From positions 76,485 through 122,281 of the forward strand of contig NW_019775890.1 in NCBI RefSeq assembly GCF_001039355.2: a stretch of DNA of 45,797 nt. The letters are read 5' to 3'. Positions within the stretch are counted from its first letter, which is position 1. Each line of letters opens with the position of its first letter. Below, piece by piece: positions 10,101 to 22,700 of this stretch. The notes under the pieces are model-generated. The model saw nothing but the letters and a program-made list of their open reading frames with translations, was not told the DNA's origin and searched no databases. This DNA comes from Lingula anatina. Lineage: Eukaryota > Brachiopoda > Lingulata > Lingulida > Lingulidae. The position numbers were made by a program, and so were the translations under genes.

Positions 10101-13100
10101 AATACTGTCTTTGAGTTTTTTCTCCTACACCACATATTTCTTCTAGTAATGGACACTCTCTGATTTTCACTTGCAACACAATCATATTACTTGATTTACA
10201 TAATAGTATTATATTCTACTTTCAATCTGCAACCATTTTTCTTGCTCTAAAGACATTCTAATTGTCAGGGGTATGATGATTTTAAAGCCCTCGTGTTCAT
10301 ACTGATTTTGTGCTTTGATATTCAATATTTTTCAGTAACTCTAAAGATATCCTTTTAGCTCTCTGTACTCTGCTGGCTCTTTGTCTGAAAGTCAAATTTT
10401 TCAAATCATACAAAACTGTAACTTTAATAAGCAAATGTGTTTTCTAACTCGGCAGAAACCATCCTCTCCTCTGTCATCTGATACATTAGATCATTTATCA
10501 ACATATACCAGATTAAAATCTCAATACTGACATCCAAAACAAGAACATAAACCTTGCATTCTAACCCTTTTTTAGCATCTGACAAAGACAAAACAAAACA
10601 AAACAAGAAAATTAAATTAACTTTAAAAAATTGTGTATGATCTCTACAGCTGGCTAATCTTTATTCAAGCTGATGTGCACTTATTCCTTCTCATTTAAGC
10701 CTGGGGTTATGTTGGTATAAAGAATACTGCAACCTCCTACAAGCACAGCACTATTCTGTATCTTCTTGTAGCTAATAAAGCATCCTGGTTGTTCAGGCAC
10801 AAAGATAACTAGCCTACCTCCTCTAGTTTCTCTCTGAGCTCAGCAAGTTGTGCTGTGGCTTGTGAGAGCTCCTCCTCCTGTTGCTTGATCTTGGACTCTC
10901 TCTGGAATTTCTCTGATTTCAGCACCGAGACTTCCTCTCGTATCTCAAGCAACTCAGTCTGAATAGAATGAAAAGTTAAGTTAAATCAAATGTATCAACT
11001 GCAGTAAAAAAAAAAAATACTAATGTGAAACCAGGAATATTTGAAATCTAATTATGTACATGTAAACTTGCAAAAATGTGAATGTAGAACACCTATCACA
11101 ATGTAAGTCATATTAAGCTTTTATAGTATCAAACCACACAAATCACAAAGCGATTAAGTTTTAAAACTATAGATCCCAACTCATTGCTTCTATAAACACA
11201 ACCATACACTGAGGACACAATTAGCACATTTCCTCAGTTTTTGCACAGCTAACACAATCCAGTAACCAGTACTATAACACCCCATTTCCATAGATTAGAT
11301 CGACCTACTTTAGATCGACCTAACTCCCTGGGGGTTCACGCTAAATAGCTGTCAGCCGGGCGGACATGAAAGTTAATTACCCCCTTACAGCTTGTAGTAG
11401 GCGGGAGGGACATTTAAGTCGGATTATCTGAAAGTAATCTAGTGAGACTCCCCGCGGGGATAGATCAATCTAAAATCTATGGGAATAGAGCCTTAGACTC
11501 TTTTCTTCCACTCCTTCAGTTACAACTACTGCATATACCTGATTATCTGCCAGCTGTTTCTGCAAACTGTCATGTTTGGACTTGAGATCTTTACTGCTGG
11601 ATTGTAAAAGCTCCAACTCCTCCTGATGTTCTTTGTGATCACGCTCTCGTTGCTCCTTTAACCTGAGAAGAAATAAAAAAAATGTTTGTAGTATCTGTCT
11701 CTTTTGTTCAACTGAATCAATCATTCTTATTTCTTCCTATGCCACAAAATTCCAGGAAACTTATTACAGCATTGATAATAATTATTTTCTTAATCATTTA
11801 AAAAAATAATTGTTGTCAATACAGTTTAAATTTTTTTTCAAATATTACAGATTCTGTACATGATCATAATTTAAAAATAGGAAAATGTTCCTCTTCTTCC
11901 CGTCCAACTCTCCCTTTTTTTTTTTTTTTTTTTTTTGTACAGTCAAGGCCAGACCATGCATGATTTAACACATTTAAGGGAGAGTATTCCAATAATATAA
12001 TAACTAATATGATCATTAATACCTCAATTTCAATAATTTTCTATTGAAATGAAAAAATTCAAATATTTCAAACATATCATAACTATAATTATAATAATCA
12101 ATACCTCTCTATCTGCCTGTCTCTCTCCATCACTGTCTCCTCCAGAGTGGTCACTGTGCTGTCTGAGGCACTGTGGTCAGCCTGAAGACTGGTCACTTTG
12201 GACTTGAGACTGGTCAGTTGATTGTCCTTGTCAGTAAGGGTCTCTTCTAAGTTTTCAATCTGTGGAATAACAAATAAATATTTTATACTTTTATTTTTAT
12301 CACCCATTTTGACATTTCCGTCCTCTTTTTATAAGAAATAAAATTTGCCACTACAAGTTTGATAATCAACATAACAAAACCTGTTGGGAATATTGAGTGC
12401 ACATAAATGGATAAGGGATTTGATTAAAGAGATTTGTCTGATTTTTTGTGACTGCCTTTTTTTCTTATATAATACCAATACTTCAGTAAATGGGAAGAAC
12501 ACTTGCAGTCAACAGACTGTATAGCATGTCTGTGAGAGTATAAACATGACATATTTCTCAACTCTAGAAAATAAACAGTCATCATTCAGAAAAAAAAAAG
12601 AAAAATAGTCAGTGATTGTCATCTACCTTTCTTTGTAAGACATTAATTTTCCTATCCTTGATATCGATGTGATCCCTCAGTTCCATTACTTCAGCCTCCA
12701 TCTTCCTGTGTTCCTGCTGTACCGTCTGCATCTGCTTGGCACGATCATCTATCGTCTTCTCTTTCTCTTTTAGACGGCCCCTGAGTTCTTCAATCTACAT
12801 GTAATAATAATATTAATAATAATAATAATAGGGATAAAGAAATTTAGAGATGAAATCAGACCCTTTGAAAAAGTTACAAAACTGCAAGAGGATTCCCAGA
12901 TAAATCTTAAAGACATTCATATCTTAACATTAGGGATGAGGGAAAACTGGAAATAAAAGAATGAAGACAACAGAAAAGATGAAGGAACAGTTATAATAAT
13001 GTTATCAACTTCCTTAGTTAAAAAAACAAACCCCTAACAATGTGATAATTAAGCCTCTCTTCTCTCTAAGGGCTTATTCCAAATGAAACTATCTTTCTGT

Positions 13101-16100
13101 GAAGGTTGATGTATTTCCCTGGGGACTCCTGCTGAATACAATCAGATTAACTTAAAGACACGCCTTTTGTTTCTAGCATACTTTTATAATCACCAGCTTT
13201 TATGTATTCTATTCAACATCAGGAGGAGGCATGTTAATCCATTGATACGTATGCATTCAGCACGAGTCCCCGTGGAGTTGGGTTGATCTACAATCTCAAG
13301 TATGATTGATGGAATTAAAGAGGAACTTCATTAAGAATTACAGTATCTGGTTTCCTTCATACAAAAAAGCAAGTCTGAAAATTATTCTGTGAATTAAGAG
13401 TTTTCATTAGGTAAATGTCATCTGTCTTCATTCATACATTCATTCATGATAAAGATATCATTTACATAAACATAGGGGAGATTTATCAATTTTATGCAAT
13501 CTCTCCAATCAGCTAAATTTCTTGTTCTTTGATCTGAAAACATAAAAAGAAAGGAAAAGAATATCCACAGTAATTCTTAAAGTGGCACTACAGGACAGAT
13601 ATTTCTGCTGAATATAAACGATTTGTCTGACAATTTGAGGTACTCCATAAATCTCAATTTTCATGTAATATCATTTGAAACCATCAAAGCTGGATCTTAT
13701 GTCAAAACCTAATTTGAATTCTATAGTTTAAAATTTGCATAAAAAATGTCAAATAGTAACAAGATCAATAGAACCCAAAGTTGCATTTCAATTTCTATTC
13801 AACAGACCTTGCTTTTTATGGTTAATTCATTTGTACATAATATAACCCAGTAATGTATTGCATAATAAGAAACCTAAATACTTAAAGCTCATTACATATC
13901 TTTTAACATTTTTTGTTCTATATATGTCAATATGCATTCTAAAATAAGACAAAAACAAACAAACAAAAAAAATTACACCACAAAATCAGTTGCAAACCCC
14001 CCTGTCATAAAAATAAGTTAATCTCAAAATGAAAATCAATTTAGCAAAAATAAAACAATTCTCAGATTGATCTGGAGCATATCTGCAAATCAATTCCATC
14101 CAACAGGTCTAATATTCAGCTCACACAATCTGTCTGAAACATTACACTTTTCTCATTCATCACTGGGAATTATAACCATGCCAACACAAGCATCGGTTTT
14201 CCACCTTTTGTTCGGCTGAGGGCTTATTCACTTTCAGAACAGAATCAACTAATTCTTTAAAAAGTCTATTAACTGGCATCATTCACCAAAAGACTGAACT
14301 GCTTAATAATTTTAATAATAATAATAATAATAATAAAAACTTAGATCCAATTTAATAGGGTCCATATTGTACTGGCTGTGCATTTTCTAGCTATTAATTG
14401 TTATACACATGATGTACAATTATACCTGAGCAATAAAGTACCCACAGTTAACATGGTCTTTGAGTTCAATTACTGTGAAGTCGCGTTCAGAGCAAGAACA
14501 ACTAAGACCAGATACAGTCTATATCACACCATTCATCATATCATCTAATTCTTTGATATTTGAAAGAAAAGTCCGATTAAATGGTGGCTACTTTGAGGTC
14601 ATTATATTATCTAGTTATTTAACTAAGGATCATTGTGTTATGAAGTTATTTAATACCATTATTTATTTACTTCTAGTTCAAGACACTCCAGTATCTAAGG
14701 TGCTCTGTAAGTGTTTGTTCTTTAAAGGTCAAGATATAATGGCTCATGAAGCAGTAGATGGGCTTCTACAAATGGAGTACTGTTAACCCAGGATAAGAAA
14801 CTGTTAAGCACACTATGTACCTGCATTTTTCAACATGAAAAGCTCACCTGTAAAAAGGATAGTTCACGAAAAGTTCACTGTTAGTAACAGTTCTAGTATT
14901 ATATTTTGCTGTTAAATTGAATGTGGAAAACTTGGCATGTTCTTACAAGTTCCTTTATGAGTTTCCTCATTTTCTTTTTGACAGATATTGACAGCCTTTT
15001 TTACAGCTGCAGTGCTCTTGGTAATTCAAAATTTGCTAAAAGAAGTGTATAATTCATTACTTTAATCCTCTAAGGGCGGGTACAGATAAGCTTTTGTGTA
15101 AATAATAACGCCATCAATACTTCCTAAAACACTGAGCTATTTGATGAGTTGAAGTGACATTATATTGAAGACTAAAATGTAGTTTATTTTGCCATCAAAA
15201 TTCTAACGAAAAACAAGCCATCTACTCCAGATGTCATCTTCAAAATCTTAATCAGCAGATTTTCTCATTTGGCTGTGATATCTAAAACACTTGAAATGAT
15301 TACATAATAAAATATTCATAAAAATTATTCATTATGACTCACAGTTCACGTTCTGCCCTATAATGCAAAAATCAACTAAATTTGTTGTCTTACAACCAGG
15401 CTAAGTATACTATCACACTGTGATACATAGACAACTGTATTAACTTCCAGACATCCACACTGTCTCAAACCCTAACTGACTATCACTTAATCATTAGGGA
15501 ATACCAAATCAACTAAGCACAGATCAAAAATCTATGAAAAAACACACACATGGTAGACAGTGGGTATTAGAACCCCCGTGATTGATATGTTATTAGTTTT
15601 CTGTCTGCACCTTCGTAATAAGACTTATGGCATTCACAGCTGAAGTGACTTAAAATGGATAAAGTTATAACTGATGCCCTAAGATTTCAAGTTCAAATAG
15701 GCTTTTCTGGATATGACAGCATGACCATGATACCACAGGACCCATGATGCAGATGTGAGGAAGATTTCAGTCTTTGTTTGGCACAAAGTAGGGCCTCCTT
15801 ATACCTACAGGGTTTTCAGATAAAAAATAATAGTATATTAAGATTCAATTACAAATCACATGATTTTACGATCGTGCATTCATATCAGGAAAGGTCTATA
15901 AGACCCCCCCCCCAATTGGTGATGTGTCTCTGACTACTTCTTGTTTAAGTTGGAGCAGTTTCTGAATGCGCTTTAAGTCAGACAAATCTCAGGGCCCTGG
16001 GACTTCACAGACAGAACTTCAAACACAGAATTATCAAACATTTTGCCTTCTATTGAAAAGAAAAATAATCAAAAGCCTTTATCAAACTACTGAATGCACA

Positions 16101-18796
16101 GATCTCTTTTATTACGGGCCTGACAACTTCTTTTGCTGTACTTGCACCAGAGAATTCAGGCACTGAAGGTTACAACACACAGGCAGAGGTCAATGTAATT
16201 GAGATGTTTTCTATTAAATTTATTATGTTTTATTTGACATTTTATGAATAAGGCCATATAGCAGACCATACTGGGAACAAGTCATTGTGTATCTTGTGTG
16301 TGTGTGTATGTGTGTGTGGGGGGGGGGGGGGAGGGAGGAGAACTGCTGCTGGTCTGGGATCTGATTCTAACTGCTCTGACATCAAAGGGATGTGTCAGTG
16401 CACCCTTTATTAATACTACAGTTGAATGCTTCTATATTTGTGTAATCAAGACCATTTCTTCTTGCCACATGGATACTGAAATGATTGACAGTGGTTTATA
16501 AGCATGCAAATTAATAAAAAATAAGTAAAAATAAAATAAGTACTGGTAAAAAATAATAAGCCAGCTGATACCTACACTTCACATGAGCCCCAAATAGCAT
16601 TCATTTTCTGTTTATTGCATTAAATTTGCATTGCTGCAACAGAAAGAGAGTAATTTTTTTTCAAAAAGAAAAAGAAAAATCCAATGATATTCACCAAGAC
16701 TGGGGAAAGATGCGTGCATGCATGCATGCAAAAAAAAAAAAAAAAAAAAACTATAATTATTACTATAAAAAAGAAAATTAGACTGGCTAATAAAATAATC
16801 ATGTAGGAAAAAGCATCCCAAGGATAAAACTTCAATTTTTCAATTTATCACGATAGTATTTCCCTAGAGCAACACTAAACAGTTCGTTTATAGCAGAGTG
16901 AAAATTCTCCAGCACCTGATGAAGCTTTCTGTAAGAAGATGATAACAGGCTGTATCGAATGTACTAGGTAATGATTACTGCGCTCCAAGACAGACATGCA
17001 ACAGTGTCATTCTACAAGATTTTCTCCACAACTGAAAGATTTTACTTATTAAATGAGCTGGCACGCAATTTGTAAATGTTTTCTACAGTGATCACTAATT
17101 GGGATTAGTCACATGATGGTGACATGTGCTTGGAGTAAAGCACTCTTACGTAGCGGTTTTGGATATTATTTTGCTTTTTCTATCTCTCTCACACACACAC
17201 ATGCATGCAGACACATGCAATTGCAAATGCACACACACAAATGTCAATCATTCAGCACTTTCCTGAAACTCTAGTTTCAGAATCAAAATCTACCTGTCAA
17301 GCTTCTCTGAAATTACAATAAATGGCTCAGTCACTGTTGGAGAAATAATCTCATTACAGAGTGGGTAGCGTGACATTTCCCATGGTTAATTAGAGACAGC
17401 TCAAGAAAAATGTGGTTCACTCTGCCTGGATTTTCCCAATCCAACCCTTGCATGCCACGCACATTTCCAATAAGAACCCGAGCATGTTTTTAAAAATTGG
17501 ACGATTCTTTATCGAGTTACCTTGGCAACCTCCTACAAACTGGCGAATTTCGCAGAAAAGTATGGATATTAATTCAGATTTATGACATCCTATATGCACA
17601 TTTCTCCAAAAAAGACCCAGCCCCACTTACAAGTATGTCATTTTAATGGCATCTACTTTTAATTCCAACAAAAGAAATAAAAATGAAATCAATATATGGC
17701 CAAAACATTTGTATTTGTGTGCATATAATTGTCTCAGACTACATATTGGAATATAATTGCCCTAAGGAGGTTTCTCTCAAGTATTAGACAAACCCCTGCT
17801 TGAATATGAACCTTTGAAAAAGAAAAATCTAGTAAAATGGTTCCTAGTGAGAGAGAGTGTCTGAATTCACCCTGAAGACTGGAAAAACATATCCCTGAAA
17901 ATAAGCCTTTTACAAAGTGCCAGCAATCTAACAAGTAATCCGATTAGGAGGTGTGAGGAAAAGAAAAGTTGCTGCTTCCAATTTTGCCATGAGGAAATGC
18001 AACATGATTTTAATGGCAACAGTGACATTGTTAAAACACAATACTGGATTAGTATTAGCATATCAATGACTGGTGCTATATGTTATTATCGTTTTATCAA
18101 TTAAGTTACATTTATATTATGTATCAGGTTGTAGTTACTGTAGTATGGGTAAAGTACAATGTATTAAACAAAGTTTCTAGACTAACATGGATCAAGCTAG
18201 CAGTTTCAGAGAAAAAAATCCCTAACCATATACATTCTGAACCATTCTACTTACATCTGATTGTAATAGATTGACTTGCTGTTCTTTGGCACTAGTTTGT
18301 TCCTTCAACACGGAGATGTGGTGCAGATGGTCAGATTGCTGGCGCTCCGAGGTAACCATCTTGGTCTTTATAGACTGTAACTCAGCCTCCTTTAGGGTCA
18401 GCTCCGTCTGCATGTCTTCAACCTGAAAAATCACACCAGGCAAAAATGAGCACCTAATATCTAATGATTTAATAAACTAAAATGTTCAATATCAAAAAGT
18501 GTATGATCAATATACCTATAAGTCATGCATAGTAACTGAGAGAATGCTGAATTTTCACAAGGTGAATTATAATTTTCAATTCAATATAAAATTATCCTGT
18601 GCCAGATTTATATCTTAGGAAATAATAAAACATTATGCCAATGGAATATTTATGCTACAGTTCTACCTGTATTTAAACGAAATTATATATAAAGTGTTAT
18701 CGTAATAATTTAAACAGGCACAACAGCATTTTTTCTTCTGTTAATATCCACCCTTTTTCTAGTGAAAATGAAGGCAAAGACATATTCAATTATTGT

Positions 18797-18827
<31 letters not shown>

Positions 18828-19677
18828 AAAATGGATTATCTGAGCAATCTCATATTTCAAATTTCCGTCAAAGTTTGAATCTTGACCAAGCTCCCCACCA
18901 ACAAAAGAAAGATTTAGACGGCTATCAGTCCAACACTAATAGACTTTGTCCCTGTGGATTTCAACTTCACTTATCAATAACAGAGAGTTCTCAAATTTCA
19001 AATTTCCTGTATTGACTCTTTCATCAACAGATTCACCAAATTTCAATAAAAGAAGAAAAGGGAAGAAAAACATTACCATAAAGTGACAACAACCTCGCAA
19101 AAAATGCGAGAAAACATTTCATTCAAGTGTCATGTTTTCTCCATCAATTTTCATCATAAAATTCTCCCTTCAGTACATTCAGTATATAAAAGGATCTGAA
19201 AATCTTGAAGCAGTAATTGTTTAGGGTATGAAACTCATACATCCATTTCCTATCACTTATGCTGTTATATGTCACCAATTAACCTGAGTCAAATTAACAA
19301 ATAGGGCAATTGTCTTGTCAAATAACCTTAAATAAGCTTCATTTACTTTCCATCAGCAAATGTAACAAGTTGGCTCAGATTTGGCCTTTATTTTAATATC
19401 ATATCATATTATCTGTACCTGAACATAAAATACCTGCTCCTCATACAGGCATAAGGGCAATTTTCAAATAAGGTGACTGGGATGTGGCTACTGTAAGGTT
19501 TAATATTGAAAAGTTTCATCAAATATTTTTAAAATTTCCATAGAAATGTAGAAGTTATTTATTTTATCAATTGAGAAAGACACTGGGACTTAAACAGTCA
19601 ATACCTTGTCTGCTTACAGTTCAACTTCATCTGGGAATGGGGCTGTGGTAGTGCATTTCTCAAGCTACTTACAAAAT

Positions 19678-19722
<45 letters not shown>

Positions 19723-22700
19723 ATATTTAAAATATTGTTTCTATTTCTAGTCTGGCGTTGTTTGCCTATGACAGAAAAACAGAGCAGAATCTCTGCCATT
19801 CCTTGGAACCTCAGGGCGATGCTAAACATCAACAGACAAATTATCAAATGGTAACCAAGCATGGAATTACTGCCCACCATGCCATCATATTTAAAAGTGT
19901 GAGTCTCCAACATTGACAGTAATGCCCACATTGTTGCCTGAAAATCTATAAGAACTTCAATCAAGTGTAAGTTATAACAGATAGGTTTGGCTTATCGCAG
20001 AACCAGGGGGACCGCTTGGCTTTGATGGGGAAAATGATCCTAGACTTGTGGTAGGTTCATCATGTCTGTTCACGCCCAGAACTATCTTAGACCCGTAGTA
20101 GTACAAAATGCAGTGGCCAACATGGGATGTGAGAGTCTGAGGTGAAATGAGATGAAATGGTAACTCAATGTGATATGGCTGACTGGGGCACCATGGGTGA
20201 AAGTTGTAAAACCCGAAAATCCTGAAAATGTAGCTATGAATTTCTCATTGCATTTAGACTATATGAGTAAAAAAATAAATAAAATGAAGACTGAAAATTC
20301 TGAAATCAGGAATGATCCTGAAACCTTTTGCCCTTAGAGCACTGATATGACACAGTTTAAATTATTTCCTCTCCACATTTGCCTAATCTATGAAAACCTA
20401 CGTAGCCTCATATTAACTGCCAGGTATAGAAAGGTTTCAACAAATTTTATGATGTAGTCTTCTAATGTAGAGCCTGTTGAATGTCCAGACAATATGGGCC
20501 TTTTTGGTAATCTTTTTTTACTGTAATCAAACAATGTGTTTTGGGGTCCCCAGGGAAATCACTGTCAAAACAAACCAACATCCCTCTGAGTAATGCATCC
20601 CATAATTCTTTAATAAAGACCATTTACATTAAATAGGTGATATTGTACCCAAAGAAAAAAACTAAAACAACAGCAATTTTAAGTGATCAATTCCAGGTGA
20701 ACGTTATTGAAATTAACCTGCTGACGAAGCTTTTTCTCTCTCCGCCGTAAACTGTCAGTTCCAAATGAGGCCTCGCTTCCACTACTTCCTCGGTCGTCAC
20801 GCAATCTTGCCAGTTCATCTTCTTTCAACCGAAGCTCTTTCTCAAGGGCTGATATTTTTGTTTCCTGAAAATATAGCAAAGTATCTTTTTTATTATAATT
20901 GATATATATTAATGTCTTCCTTAGTAGAAAAGAGAATGTGAAGTGAATATATGAGAACGTGAAATGTCTACCAGACCACAGAAAGATCCAGATACTATAA
21001 CACAGATTTTAGCCACTACAGATTGAGTATAGGCTGGAATACAGTATAACTTAGTTCCTCTGATGAAAGACTACTACTAGGTGGAGACAGTTTGGATAGA
21101 AACAATTAGCACTTTACATCATCACATGATGTAATCTATTTTTGTTTTCAAACAAACCTGTGTGATATTGACTCTAGTCTACATAATAACCTATATCCCT
21201 ATATATCACAATAATTAGCTCTGTCTCCAGGGAAATAACCATTAAATATCTTTTAAAGGTATCAAGTCATGTACAACCCAAGTCCACATATCAACTGTGT
21301 TACAACACTCTAGGGAAATAACTCCTACACATTAACAAAAGGAAAAAAACTCTTTATTACACAAACAGGAATAATATAAGACTTATTTATAGGCCTCTGG
21401 GGGATCATTTCACCTAAACATGTACAACGTATTGAGTAGAACAACTGAAAAATGGAGTTATTGGTACCAATTGATAAATTTGTTCCATGTAATATCTGAA
21501 GCATGTTCAAAAGAATCATCCTTTTGTGAGTAAAAAGCTATAAAATGATGTGCCATTAAGTATCAACTAAAACAAACAAAAAAAGAAGAAAAAATGGAAG
21601 TCAACAGTGATGTGATATTTATTTCATTTAATTTATTATTACTATTATTATTATTATTTTGCTGTAACATCTTGAAGCATTTTCACAATCTAGGAAGTGT
21701 TTTGGTAATTCTTTTGCATATGACTACATGTTGTCGCCTACGTTGGCAAAGCTTTCGCTTTGATGTTCTTCAGAAATTTCATTAATTCTCTGTTACATAA
21801 CACTTCTTTCAGCCAACCATCTCAAACTTATTACAAAAAATCAATACTTGTGGAAATGACACAGACAAAGGATGTCAGCTCTTTTTTTTTCTTATCACCT
21901 GCAATAAAAATATATTTTCCAGAAAACTCACATGCAAGAGTTAAAACAGAATCTCTCACTGCTTAGGGCCTGTGCAGAACCAGCTGATCCATTGACTAAC
22001 TAGTCCACAGATCAAATATTGCGCGTCCCACTTAGAAAGCATGCCAAGTTCCAATTGCTCTGCCCCTGCAGAGACAGCATGCATAGGAGGCAGGAACACA
22101 GTGTCAAGTGTGCACCATATTTGAACTATGGACTAGTCAGTCTGCAGATCCAACTGGTTCTGAAAAGGCCCTTATTGATGCGGTCTCAGTGGTGCTAATG
22201 ATGTGAATGCATGACCTTATCTTACACTCTGGCCACAGGGTCCGTTAGAAATTTGTTATAAAAGTATTGCATTAGATGTGATCAATGGGATTTCGTTCCT
22301 TGCCAGACACACCCTTTGGATTTGTCAGTAAGGATGATTTTATACCTAGGTAATGAGTAGCACACTTCCCCATCTATGTTACATAATGCAAATCAAGCAT
22401 GGCCTCACCCCAGATGAAAGTGACTACTATACCCAACCCCAATATTATTCTCCTCTGCTGCTTTTTTTTTTTCTTTTTTTTTTTTGGGGGGGGGGGGGGG
22501 CTGGGAGGTAGGGGCAGGGCAGTTAAATATGGCCAGACAAGCTGATTGGGTGCATTCCCACAGGGGCCTATACTTCAATTTCATACACTATTCTAGAGGT
22601 CCCTGATATCAGAGGATAGCGCCTCATCTGAGCTGCACATACACTGACACACAACAACCATTTTGAAGCGAGCTCTAGGAAAAAGTCTGCTTCATCGAAT

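Larger units (their letters stand above)
12795..18254 (-). other. Largest complete ELKS intron (5.46 kb)
   Basis: It contains (TAA)n near 12806-12830, a MITE at 13067-13300, (AAT)n at 14313-14335, TG plus poly-G at 16293-16331 and (GCAT)n plus poly-A at 16709-16750. I searched by eye for coiled-coil coding exons on the minus strand and saw none. The exons on either side join in phase and are colinear with vertebrate ERC, so none is needed here. Confidence 0.75.

Noticed and set aside
14460-14786. 108-codon plus-strand frame in the 5.5-kb intron
   Set aside because: It has no recognisable domain, no coding bias and no matching splice context; it is plausible by chance at this length.
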